Assembly: GCA_002359185.1 (NCBI GenBank)
Contig: DEML01000003.1
Span: 1-64,000 of the forward strand
Length of the DNA stretch: 64,000 nucleotides
Reading direction: 5' to 3'
Source of the DNA: Planctomycetaceae bacterium UBA2671
Lineage (GTDB): Bacteria > Planctomycetota > Planctomycetia > Planctomycetales > Planctomycetaceae
Shown here in pieces: positions 28,499 to 37,689 of the stretch. Position 1 is the first letter of the stretch, and each line of letters opens with the position of its first letter. The notes under the pieces were generated by a model that saw only the letters and a program-made list of their open reading frames with translations, was not told the DNA's origin and searched no databases. Position numbers and translations under genes: made by a program.

Positions 28499-31400
28499 AT
28501 GCGTCGTTTAATTATTATATGTCTCCTGCTTGTGAATTTTCCTGCGAGAGGATTATCTGAAGAGCGTTCTTTGAATCTGCTGTTTCTGGGAGATCAGGGG
28601 CATCACAATCCTCAGCAGCGATTCAACGATCTCGCTCCGCATCTTGCTGTTCAGGGCATCAAACTCGAATATACAGAGAACATCGATGTCCTGAATTCTG
28701 AAACCCTCAATGAGTATGATGGACTTGTGCTGTATGCAAATATCGATTCCATCAATCAAGCACAGGCCGATTCGCTGCTAAACTATGTCGAAGAAGGTCA
28801 TGGCTTTATTCCTTTACACTGTGCCACATTTTGTTTCCGCAATGATCCGCGGATCGTCGCTTTGATGGGAGCTCAGTTTAAATCTCATGGGACTGGAACA
28901 TTCCAGACTGTTCAAGCCGACATCAAACTTCCCATTCTGGAAAAATTCGATAGCTTTACCAGTTGGGATGAAACCTATCTGCATCATCTCCATAACACAA
29001 AAGATCGAACGGTTCTCGAATTCCGTGAAGGGGTTCCTCAGGCAGATGGGAATACTCAGGAACCCTGGACATGGGTTAGAACGCAGAGGAAAGGTCGCGT
29101 CTTCTATACGGCATGGGGACACGATGAACGCACCTGGACGCATCCTGGATTTCTGAATCTGGTAGAGCGTGGGATCCGCTGGGTTTGCAATGATGATCCC
29201 GCAGAAGCAGGTCCTTATGCACCACCGAAATCTCGCGAAGAGTTTATAGTTCCAGAAATGACAATAGTGTCAACTGCTGCACCGAAGTTTGAATATGTCG
29301 ATGTCGGCCCGAAAATTCCCGATTACAAATCCGGCAGTGGGAAAACACAGAATCTAATGCAGCAGCATCTGGAATCAAAAGACTCAATCAAACATCTGGT
29401 TACTCCCGCAGGTATGCATGCCGAACTTTTTGTCGATGAGACCAACCTGCAAGGCAAACCGATTGCGATGAACTGGGATGACCAAGGTCGGCTCTGGATT
29501 TGTGAAACGGTCGATTATCCCCATAATCTCACACCTGAAAATCAAGGGCGAGATCATATCCGCATCTGCGAAGATACCAACGGCGATGGTCGAGCCGATA
29601 AGTTCACGCTGTTTGCGGAAGGCTTGAACATTCCCACAGCAATCACCTTCCACCGGGGTGGAGCGGTTATTCAAAATGGAGCCGAGACCATTTATCTCAA
29701 AGACACTGATGGTGATGACAAAGCCGATGTGAAAACGGTTCTGATATCAAACTGGAATATGAACGATACTCACGGCGGTGTCAGTAATTTCCGTTGCGGA
29801 CTCGATAACTGGATTTGGGCGATGCAGGGGTACAATTCCTCATCACCGAAAATCAACGGTGTTGAACAACAGAATTTCCGCATGGGATTCTTCCGCTTCA
29901 AACTTTCCCAAACCGATCCTCCCGTCGTCGAAGAACTTGAGTTTATTCGCTCAACTAATAATAACACGTGGGGCTTGGGAATTACGGAAGAAGGCCTGGT
30001 TTTTGGCTCCACGGCCAATCGCAATCCATCAGTCTTTATGCCGATCCCGAACCGTTATTATGAACGAATCAGTGGCTGGGCTCCTGAAACACTGGCAATG
30101 ATTTCTGACACGCATCTCTTTAACCCTATTACAGAAAATGTACGTCAGGTCGATCATCATGGCGGATACACGGCAGCTGCCGGGCATGCGATTTATACGG
30201 CACGAAATTATCCTCAATCCTGGTGGAACCGGACGGCTTTCGTCTGCGGGCCGACCGGGCATCTCGTTGGAACATTCGTGCTGACACCAGAGGGAGCAGG
30301 GTTCACTTCAAATAATCCCTTCAATCTTGTCGCCAGCGACGATGAATGGACTGCCCCCATCATGGCGGAAGTCGGTCCCGATGGGAATGTCTGGATAATT
30401 GACTGGTATAACTACATCGTGCAACACAATCCGACACCGCTGGGCTTCGAAACGGGGCCAGGGCATGCTTATCTGACAGACTTGCGTGACAAACGCTTCG
30501 GACGAGTTTACAGGATTGTTCCTGATACTCATGAAACTGCTGGCACGTACGATCCGCTGAATCTTTCAGCTGCAACAAATGCGGGGTTGGTCGATGCTCT
30601 CAGAAATCCCACGATGCAGGTTCGTTTAACTGCTCAACGGTTGTTGATAGAACGAAATGCTGTCGAAGTAATGCCCGAACTCGTGAAGCTGATTGAGAAT
30701 AGAGAGATTGATGAGATTGGTCTGAATGCAGGTGCGATTCATTCTTTGCAGACATTATCTGGGCTTGGGCAGATTAAGAATGAGAATTCACAAATATCGG
30801 AAGCCGTTTACAAAGCCCTTTCACATCCCTCCGCTGGAGTCCGCATTAATGCACTGCGACTCTTACCTGACTCTGAAGAGTCTGTTGAAGCGATTCAGGC
30901 ATCTGGCTGCTTACAGGATTTTAATCGTCAGGTAATGCTCGCATCGATTCTGGCGATTGCAGATATGCCTGATCATAATCAAGGTTCTCAACTGGCGACG
31001 ATGGTGACGAATCCCGTTTTGATCCGTGACAAATGGCTCAGAGATGCTTTAACGAGTGCGGCTGGTGTGCATGCGGAATCGTTTTTACCTGCGATCATGT
31101 CAGCTTCGACTCGAATTCCATTATTGGATCAACAATTGGCGTTAATGAAAATTGTCGCGGAACACACAGCTAGAAATCGTCCCGATGCCGATAGTGTTTC
31201 ATTGATTTTAGAAGCTGCGGCGACTGGAACTCCTGAAGCGGCACACAGCCTTGTGGAAGGTCTTCTGGCAGGTTGGCCGAGAGATCACAACATTCAACTT
31301 TCGGAAACATCCTCACAGAAACTCCTGCAACTCCTGGATTTGATGCCGAGCGATCGCAAATTGCCTGTGATTCGATTGGCACAAACCTGGGGAAGTGATG

Positions 31401-32899
31401 CGTTTAAGAGCCGAGTTTCAGAACTGATCACGACACTCCTAAAACAGGTCAAAAATTCCAAGGCCAGTGATACCGATCGAATTGAATCGGCTAGAAACAT
31501 CATCAGTTTTGCCCCTGAAAACGAAGATGTTGTTGACACTATCGCCGCTGTAATGACACCAAACGTCTCCCAGAAACTAGCCGAAGGCTTGATTACTGCT
31601 CTCGGAAAAAGCGATGCGAAATCCAGCGGTGCAACCTTGATCGATTTGCTCTCCTCGGTCACGCCTTCACTACGAAGCAATATCGTGCAGACTTTACTCG
31701 GCCGACCTGTAACGACTCAACTAATGTTGACCATGATCGAAAAGGGAGAACTTCAGGTTGCCGACTTGTCAATCATTCAGCAACAGTCATTGACAGAGCA
31801 TCCGAATCCTGAAATTCGTAAACGCGCCAATGAAGTCTTCGCGGCTCATGGGGCGACGATCGATCCCAATCGAGCCTCCCTGATCACTGCAAAGCTGTCG
31901 TTAATCAAGCAGCAGGGGAATATTGAAAATGGCAAAGTTGTCTTCACAAAGAACTGCGCTGTTTGTCACAAATTTCAGACAGAAGGGAAAGACGTCGGTC
32001 CGAATCTGACAGGTATGGTCGTACATCCTAAAGCCGAACTGCTGACTCATGTCCTCGATCCGAATCGAAGTGTTGAGTCGAATTATCGGATGTATACAGT
32101 CCTGACAATTGATGGCATCGTCGTGAACGGGTTGCTGGCAGCGGAGTCGCGAACCACAATTGAAGTTGTTGATGTCGAAGGCAAACGTCACACAATACTC
32201 AGAGAGGAAATCGAAGATCTGCGAGCATCTCGAAAATCGTTGATGCCGGAAGGTCTGGAAAAGAATATCGATGATCAAGGTCTGATTGATTTACTGGAAT
32301 ATCTGACAGCAGCAGGGGATTATGTCCCTCTTCCTCTTGATCGCGTCGCCACAACGATGAGTACACAGGGAATGTTCTATAACCGGGACAACATGGCTGA
32401 AACGCTGGACTTCAAGGACTGGTCACCCAAGGAATTCAAAGGGATTCCTTTTCTGTTGACGGATCCAGAAAATAACACGCGCAATAATGTGATCATGCTT
32501 AATGGGAGTATCGGACCGTTCGCTCCAAACTTACCCAAATCGGTCCGTCTTCCCTGTAACACGCCTGCCAAAGCGATTCATATGCTGGGCGGTGTGGGAG
32601 GATGGTCTGCCCGTTCGGCTGGTGAGCAAGGTCTCTCTGTGATTGTGAGACTGCACTATGCGGATGGCGAAACCGAAGATCATCAACTCATCAACGGGCA
32701 ACATTTTGCCGATTACAACGGACCATTCGATGTTCCCAAATCTGAACTTGCATTTCGCCTTGGGCGAAGTCAGATAAGATATCTCTCGGTCGAACCTGAG
32801 CGTCAGGAGCATATCGAATCAATCGAATTGATTAAAGGAACCGATCATACCGCTCCCCTGTTTTTCGCAATCACCGTCGAGCCGATAAAGTCCCGATAA
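28499..32899 (+). CDS. ThuA domain fused to PVC-type haem-binding dehydrogenase, HEAT repeats and cytochrome c
   Basis: Exported protein of 1466 residues. The ATG at 28499, behind GGAGAG, opens a signal peptide; the TTG ten codons earlier is less likely. Residues about 25-230 are a ThuA-like domain (LNLLFLGDQGHHNPQQRF, FIPLHCATFCFRNDPRI). Residues about 290-680 are a sugar-dehydrogenase-like propeller with calcium-type loops (DTNGDGRADKFTLFAEGL, DTDGDDKADVKT). HEAT-like helices fill about 690-1120. Cytochrome c has CAVCHKF (C1153, C1156, H1157) and the family end LLEYLTAAGDYVPL. About 165 further residues form a beta-rich C-terminal domain absent from the relatives at 55078 and 58254. The likely role is periplasmic oxidation of a sugar-like substrate with electron transfer to haem; the reaction itself is inferred. 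Confidence 0.88.
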   Translation: MRRLIIICLLLVNFPARGLSEERSLNLLFLGDQGHHNPQQRFNDLAPHLAVQGIKLEYTENIDVLNSETLNEYDGLVLYANIDSINQAQADSLLNYVEEGHGFIPLHCATFCFRNDPRIVALMGAQFKSHGTGTFQTVQADIKLPILEKFDSFTSWDETYLHHLHNTKDRTVLEFREGVPQADGNTQEPWTWVRTQRKGRVFYTAWGHDERTWTHPGFLNLVERGIRWVCNDDPAEAGPYAPPKSREEFIVPEMTIVSTAAPKFEYVDVGPKIPDYKSGSGKTQNLMQQHLESKDSIKHLVTPAGMHAELFVDETNLQGKPIAMNWDDQGRLWICETVDYPHNLTPENQGRDHIRICEDTNGDGRADKFTLFAEGLNIPTAITFHRGGAVIQNGAETIYLKDTDGDDKADVKTVLISNWNMNDTHGGVSNFRCGLDNWIWAMQGYNSSSPKINGVEQQNFRMGFFRFKLSQTDPPVVEELEFIRSTNNNTWGLGITEEGLVFGSTANRNPSVFMPIPNRYYERISGWAPETLAMISDTHLFNPITENVRQVDHHGGYTAAAGHAIYTARNYPQSWWNRTAFVCGPTGHLVGTFVLTPEGAGFTSNNPFNLVASDDEWTAPIMAEVGPDGNVWIIDWYNYIVQHNPTPLGFETGPGHAYLTDLRDKRFGRVYRIVPDTHETAGTYDPLNLSAATNAGLVDALRNPTMQVRLTAQRLLIERNAVEVMPELVKLIENREIDEIGLNAGAIHSLQTLSGLGQIKNENSQISEAVYKALSHPSAGVRINALRLLPDSEESVEAIQASGCLQDFNRQVMLASILAIADMPDHNQGSQLATMVTNPVLIRDKWLRDALTSAAGVHAESFLPAIMSASTRIPLLDQQLALMKIVAEHTARNRPDADSVSLILEAAATGTPEAAHSLVEGLLAGWPRDHNIQLSETSSQKLLQLLDLMPSDRKLPVIRLAQTWGSDAFKSRVSELITTLLKQVKNSKASDTDRIESARNIISFAPENEDVVDTIAAVMTPNVSQKLAEGLITALGKSDAKSSGATLIDLLSSVTPSLRSNIVQTLLGRPVTTQLMLTMIEKGELQVADLSIIQQQSLTEHPNPEIRKRANEVFAAHGATIDPNRASLITAKLSLIKQQGNIENGKVVFTKNCAVCHKFQTEGKDVGPNLTGMVVHPKAELLTHVLDPNRSVESNYRMYTVLTIDGIVVNGLLAAESRTTIEVVDVEGKRHTILREEIEDLRASRKSLMPEGLEKNIDDQGLIDLLEYLTAAGDYVPLPLDRVATTMSTQGMFYNRDNMAETLDFKDWSPKEFKGIPFLLTDPENNTRNNVIMLNGSIGPFAPNLPKSVRLPCNTPAKAIHMLGGVGGWSARSAGEQGLSVIVRLHYADGETEDHQLINGQHFADYNGPFDVPKSELAFRLGRSQIRYLSVEPERQEHIESIELIKGTDHTAPLFFAITVEPIKSR

Positions 32900-32901
32900 C
32901 G

Positions 32902-34056
32902 TCATTGCCCGAGTGAACGAGATCCCTGAGGACTGCCGCCAATTAATTTTCCCAGCGGCAAAGGTCGGGCAGCGATCCGGTATCCTTCAGCTTGAGCGAT
33001 GCGAACGAGTGAACTGTAGAGTTCAAAACTGTCTGGATAGACCCAGAAGGTTATTGTGTCTTCACGAGAGATGCGTTGCAGTTCGGTGCGGAACATCGAG
33101 CCCAGTATCTGAGCCTGCTCCAGTGTTTCCCGATTGTTCAGGGTCGAAGGGACCAGTTCCCATTTCTGGAGGCTGATTCTCATCTGAGAACGTCCGAAGG
33201 TCAATTCATCCGTTATCGTTCTTTGATCAGGACCTGCCAGGAAACGAACCGAATAGCCAGCTACGGGACCCACAACACCTTCATAATCGCCATATTGGGC
33301 GATCCACTGCAGCCGCTGACGCACGCGGTTCATCACTTGCTCGATCAACTCATCGAGGGGAATGTAGGAAATTCGGTTCTCGCGCAATTCAAAATGCCAC
33401 TCTTTGCCATCCACGACTCGCGTGACAGGCACGACTTGATGTTCGAGGGTCTGCCGCTCAGTTGGTGCCTCTTCCAGGCGAGCGAGTTGCCCCTGAAGTT
33501 GTAGGAATGATTGTTGATCGTTCTTTTGTGAGTTTTCCAGTTCAGAAATCTGATTATCAATTTGTCGGGTTTGTTGTTCCAGTAAATCTGCGGTTTTGGT
33601 TAACTGATTGAGTTGATTGAGTTTCATCGCAGCTGTGACACTCAATTCTCTATTTTTGAGCTCTTCCGCGTTCAATAAGCTTTGCAACTGATCAAATTCA
33701 GAATTGTTCTGGGGAAGTTCAGCGATCGGCTGCTTATCAGGTCTCAATGGAAATTCCTCAGACTCACCCAGGCGAGCAATAATCGGAATTGACTTAGCGA
33801 CTGAGTCCGATTTCACTTCAGAAATTTCGGGAATGCTGACACGATCATTTGGAACTGGAGGCAGGATCAACGGCTGTGGAGGCGTATCTTCTTCGATACT
33901 CTCCACCACTTCAATCGGGCTCGGAGGTGCTTGAGTCATGCGTACACCAGCAATCACAATCAGAATGATCAGGATCCCGACGATATTGGCGACAATATCG
34001 AGAAAGGAATCCGACCCTGCTTCGAGGGTATCCGAATTGTTACGCTTACGAGACAT
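32902..34056 (-). CDS. TolR/ExbD/MotB-like B subunit retaining the membrane Asp
   Basis: Protein of 384 residues with one N-terminal membrane span (IVANIVGILIILIVIAG, about 21-37). D20, in SFLDIV, sits where the ion-carrying aspartate of TolR/ExbD/MotB lies. A proline-rich linker follows, then a coiled coil at about 120-195 (LNQLTKTADLLEQQTRQIDN). The C-terminal part ends with FWVYPDSFELYSSLVRIAQA, similar to the periplasmic ExbD fold. No OmpA-type peptidoglycan-binding motif is seen. It is the third gene of a minus-strand operon, after a MotA/TolQ-type channel and a second B-like protein. It should be a proton-motive-force-driven force-transducing subunit; its target is unknown. Confidence 0.72.
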   Translation of the reverse strand: MSRKRNNSDTLEAGSDSFLDIVANIVGILIILIVIAGVRMTQAPPSPIEVVESIEEDTPPQPLILPPVPNDRVSIPEISEVKSDSVAKSIPIIARLGESEEFPLRPDKQPIAELPQNNSEFDQLQSLLNAEELKNRELSVTAAMKLNQLNQLTKTADLLEQQTRQIDNQISELENSQKNDQQSFLQLQGQLARLEEAPTERQTLEHQVVPVTRVVDGKEWHFELRENRISYIPLDELIEQVMNRVRQRLQWIAQYGDYEGVVGPVAGYSVRFLAGPDQRTITDELTFGRSQMRISLQKWELVPSTLNNRETLEQAQILGSMFRTELQRISREDTITFWVYPDSFELYSSLVRIAQAEGYRIAARPLPLGKLIGGSPQGSRSLGQ

Positions 34057-34133
34057 GATCTTTTTATTACCACAAAAGCAAAATAAATTTAGAACTAATA
34101 TTCAATGCTAATTTAATAGGAAAGTTGGTTAAT

Positions 34134-35996
34134 CTATCGTTTGAATAATTCGTCCAGCTGTTGACTCATTTGATATCGTGTTTTTGAGGGATACTGGAGT
34201 TGATCGGTAATTGATTCCAGCCGAATCGCCAGCTGATTTCCGCCCGGCTCAACACGATACTCAATCGCCGGAACCCAGTGCATTCCCTCAGGAGGAGCAT
34301 CCCAATTGGCCAGTTCCTTCAGGATTTCAGCATCGAATTGCTTGAGAAGTTCGCGGTGTTGCAGAGAAGAATCGAGTTCAACTTTATTCCGCTTGCCGAC
34401 CTTGACACCAGTCAAATCGACTTGAACAACAAGAGTGCGTTCTAATCCGATTGTCGTAAACATCGGAGGAGCTGATGAATCGGAATTAGATGCACTCCCT
34501 CCGGATGCTCCCTGATTTGCAACCTGTGGAGCGAAAGGATTCGGGCGTGATTCATTTTCACCCATTGATTTGGGAGGAGGATCATATTCCGGGAAACGAG
34601 CATTGGGTGATTGCTGTGATGCTGTTTGCGAAGGAGAACTCTGAGGGTTTTGCATTTCTGGAGCAGAGCCAGCACTGGAGCTCAACTGCTGTTGAGTAAC
34701 TGGAGATCTCTCTCCTGTCATTAAATCAGGTAGCTTGGCAGGCTCCTTTCGATTGTTTACGAATTGATCTGCAGATTGCTTGCTGCCTGTAAATTTATCT
34801 CCAGTCGAGACTTCAGCATCCCGCTGTGCCTTACCAGCAGCAATACTATCGAGAATTTCATCAAGTGCCTGTTTGCGTGCGAAACCTTTTGAGGGCAGCA
34901 TTGCCTGCTGTGGTCGTTTTTCGATTTGTGGCTGTTGACAGGCGACTTCAAAGGCCTGCTGAAACTTATTGCTGGCGTTTTGATGTTCGTCGCCATAGTA
35001 GAATTTCTGATCGGAATCGACCAGCTCATACCCAAACTCAATATTGTTCGCTTTGAGCAATTGCCCCACTGTATAAAATTCATCAATTCCTTCAGGGCGA
35101 ACAACTAACAATGCATAAGGAGCTGAGCTCGATTTTGTATCACGACCAAGTTGTTCAGCATAGGCCTGCAACGCGACGGCCAGTGGATTATTCGTTGGTG
35201 AATACGATGTCAGAAATTCGGTTTCCGCTTCACCAATCCCTGGCTGAACGCGAACTTTTCCCGGTAGACATTCAATAAATATTGGTCTTCGCTTTTGACC
35301 ACTCACTGCATCGAATGCGACAATCTGCATGCGTTCATCTTGTTTTGGTTTTGTGGACTGTTTGAGTTGAATACTATCTTTCGTGCGGAGAATCGAGTTA
35401 TTGAGTGCTGATGAGGCGGCTTGTTTTTCCTGCAGTGTTTTTTGCAGACTCATTAACTCCAGTTGACGCGAACTGAGCAGTTTCGTCTTCTGCTCAATCG
35501 TATCATGAGTCATTTCCGCTGAAGAAGTCAATTCTTCATTCTTCTGCATCGTATCCTTCAATGCGGCCTTTAATTCCGTTAATTGTTTCTGTTGCAGATC
35601 TTTCAGCACTCGCTCACGCATGAGGCGATCTTTAGTAATGGCATCAGCATCGGTCAGAGGATTGTATTGAGGTGCAATTGGAAATTGGGAATGATCTTCA
35701 TTAGTTTTCTGAAATTTTGACCAGCGAGCGGAGCCGATTTCTGAGGTTGCAAAGGCTTCGCTGAGATCACTGGGTGCAAACGATTTCTCAAGAAGATTAT
35801 CACTGAAAACAGTCAGAACTGAGATTTCATTTTCAACGGGTTCTGCCGGGACCACACTTGCCTGATGATAGCTCGGATGCAGATGCCGGGTGATGATCAG
35901 CAGGAGCAGAATAAGACTTCCCATCGCGCAGACCAGAACCGCCAGAAATGGAAACAACGAAACCGTTGTGCCAGATTGTGCTGTTCGACGGGGCAT
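34134..35996 (-). CDS. TolR/ExbD-like B' subunit lacking the membrane Asp
   Basis: Protein of 620 residues with one N-terminal span (SLFPFLAVLVCAMGSLILLL, 13-32). In line with TolR's PLLDV it reads PFLAV, so alanine (A19) replaces the ion-binding aspartate. A long coiled coil follows at about 120-215. An ExbD-like segment comes next (LLVVRPEGIDEFYTVGQLLK ... FGYELVD), then a low-complexity Ser/Gln/Pro stretch and a distinct C-terminal domain of about 95 residues. It lies 77 bases before the Asp-bearing B gene and 93 bases after the channel gene, with a REPIN-like element in that second gap. I infer a heterodimeric partner of the 384-residue protein. Confidence 0.7.
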   Translation of the reverse strand: MPRRTAQSGTTVSLFPFLAVLVCAMGSLILLLLIITRHLHPSYHQASVVPAEPVENEISVLTVFSDNLLEKSFAPSDLSEAFATSEIGSARWSKFQKTNEDHSQFPIAPQYNPLTDADAITKDRLMRERVLKDLQQKQLTELKAALKDTMQKNEELTSSAEMTHDTIEQKTKLLSSRQLELMSLQKTLQEKQAASSALNNSILRTKDSIQLKQSTKPKQDERMQIVAFDAVSGQKRRPIFIECLPGKVRVQPGIGEAETEFLTSYSPTNNPLAVALQAYAEQLGRDTKSSSAPYALLVVRPEGIDEFYTVGQLLKANNIEFGYELVDSDQKFYYGDEHQNASNKFQQAFEVACQQPQIEKRPQQAMLPSKGFARKQALDEILDSIAAGKAQRDAEVSTGDKFTGSKQSADQFVNNRKEPAKLPDLMTGERSPVTQQQLSSSAGSAPEMQNPQSSPSQTASQQSPNARFPEYDPPPKSMGENESRPNPFAPQVANQGASGGSASNSDSSAPPMFTTIGLERTLVVQVDLTGVKVGKRNKVELDSSLQHRELLKQFDAEILKELANWDAPPEGMHWVPAIEYRVEPGGNQLAIRLESITDQLQYPSKTRYQMSQQLDELFKR

Positions 35997-36013
35997 GGCA
36001 TGTTTATAATCAT

Positions 36014-36081
36014 GTAGGTCAGGCTGTGCCTGACAGAATTCAAGGTCGTCTGTTATTTGCGTCAGGTACAGCCTGACCTAC
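36014..36081. repeat. REPIN-like inverted pair of GTAG hairpins
   Basis: The left unit is 36014-36034 (+): GTAG, then GTCAGGC-TGT-GCCTGAC. The right unit is 36061-36081 on the other strand and matches the left at 20 of 21 positions. A 26-base spacer separates them. A 5' GTAG next to a short palindrome, and pairing in inverse orientation, are hallmarks of REP elements and REPINs. It sits between two genes of an apparent operon. Confidence 0.7.
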
Positions 36082-36089
36082 GAGCTTTA

Positions 36090-37412
36090 TCAAGCTGCAC
36101 GACTAGAAGAGTTCACGCGAGCATTCAGAAGTTGAATCGCTGCTGTCAAACTATTGAGAGTTTGATCTAATGTTTCGGTAATCCGATGAGCATCGATCGA
36201 TTCATCCAGTTTCTGCTGCAAGGTTGTCAGCGTCTGCTGTTTTTCGACCATATTATGTAGAAGAATCGTTTGCGAACGCTGCTCTTCAATTTGTGATCGC
36301 AATCCCCCGCTGACTTCACTCAAGGTAAAGTTCCAATCGGTGAGGGTCGTTTCCAGATGAGAGAGCAACTCGTTCGTTCGTTCCGATTCCCGCGAGCGAA
36401 CAGCAGAGAGATAGTTATGCTGGGACTCCAGCGAACTGGAAAAACCTTGTTCAATCATGCTAAGGAAGCTCTGCTGTTCTGACTCGAGCGTTAACAGTAG
36501 TCGACCCTGCAACTGATTGAGTGTATCTCGCCAGGCTGCTGTCGCCTCAGTGACAATTCTTTCGGAAGCTTCCATCAGTTGCTGAGAAATTACAAGCTGA
36601 TCGTCGACAATATTGTTTGATGAGCCGGAATGAAACAGAATCGTCAAAGGCTGATCAATTCCCGCTTCGATTTCATTCAGCAATTCTTCCTGACGACTGC
36701 GAATCCGAAATGTCGCAAAGACCAGCACCAAAGAGAGTGAAAGTGAGAGAGCCGTCGTATCGAAAGCAACTCCCAGTCCGCTCGTGACCTCTGACAAAGA
36801 CTGATCGAGCTGCTCGGGCGAGACGTTAGCAATGGCGATCGTAATCCCCATGACAGTTCCGAGAAAACCAACAATCGGAATTGCCCAGCTGATCGTATTG
36901 ACCAGTCCAAGACGTTGCTGAGAGCGATCGAGTTCCAGATCTGCACAGTGTCTTAAATGGCTCTCGAGATGTTCGCTGGAGTTCGTCTTCTTGAAATAAT
37001 TGGCAGCCTCAAGTAACCGTTGCCCCGCGATCGATCCAGAAATTTTGTCTCGTAACACTCGTGTTTTTTCTAGAATGGATATCGCCAGATCAAAACCTGT
37101 CGTCTTTTCCTGCTCCACTTCCTGTAGAATGCTCCGGGCAGTCTTCACGGACTCTGCTTCCAGGTGGAGTTCCCTCCAGCGGAAGATTAAAGTCGACATA
37201 CCAAAGAAAAATAAGCCGATCGTGATGTATTCAAGCGGATGCGAACAGCAGTAACGAGTCAGTAATTCCTGTTGAAATGGGATGTATGGCAAAGACAGGT
37301 AAAAGAGGATACAGGCCACAGACCCCCAAAGCAGGGGATGCGAGCCCAGGCCAGCGGCTTTATTTTTTCGTCCACTTTCGAGTGGTGCGAGTGTCACTTG
37401 AGAAGATTTCAT
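36090..37412 (-). CDS. MotA/TolQ/ExbB-type proton channel with long helical tail
   Basis: Inner-membrane protein of about 440 residues. The ATG at 37412 has AGGA five bases upstream; the ATG at 37424 is less well placed. Four spans are seen at about 29-47, 62-78, 172-195 and 212-236. The last two carry the family core GFLGTVMGITIAIAN and GLGVAFDTTALSLSLSL, including the pore-lining threonines. The segment between spans two and three is cytoplasmic. A tail of about 200 residues (240-440) is helical with heptad character, longer than in TolQ or ExbB and reminiscent of ZorA. With the two B-like genes downstream it forms a stator-like A/B/B' set that should use proton-motive force. Confidence 0.85.
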   Translation of the reverse strand: MKSSQVTLAPLESGRKNKAAGLGSHPLLWGSVACILFYLSLPYIPFQQELLTRYCCSHPLEYITIGLFFFGMSTLIFRWRELHLEAESVKTARSILQEVEQEKTTGFDLAISILEKTRVLRDKISGSIAGQRLLEAANYFKKTNSSEHLESHLRHCADLELDRSQQRLGLVNTISWAIPIVGFLGTVMGITIAIANVSPEQLDQSLSEVTSGLGVAFDTTALSLSLSLVLVFATFRIRSRQEELLNEIEAGIDQPLTILFHSGSSNNIVDDQLVISQQLMEASERIVTEATAAWRDTLNQLQGRLLLTLESEQQSFLSMIEQGFSSSLESQHNYLSAVRSRESERTNELLSHLETTLTDWNFTLSEVSGGLRSQIEEQRSQTILLHNMVEKQQTLTTLQQKLDESIDAHRITETLDQTLNSLTAAIQLLNARVNSSSRAA

Positions 37413-37689
37413 AGCGTCCTGCATTTCCTGACAGCTGAGATGTGACCGAGTGTTCAGACGACAATTTCGTCGACGCAATCGTAGCGCACATAACTTCTAT
37501 CGGAACTTCAGGCGTTACAACCTGAATGACAACTCCAGTTCTTAATATCCCCCCAGATTAACAGGGCCTTAATTCTGCTATGATACTGGTCATTGATGAA
37601 GTTACATTTATATTTCACTATCTGACCTTATTTATTACTTCAAACTTAACCCTCGCATCCCTCTCATCAATTTCATCCAGGGCAATCCA

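Noticed and set aside
32902..37412. Zorya-type anti-phage defence
   Set aside because: The channel tail recalls ZorA, but there are two B-like proteins, no peptidoglycan-binding domain and no ZorC/D/E or other defence gene nearby.
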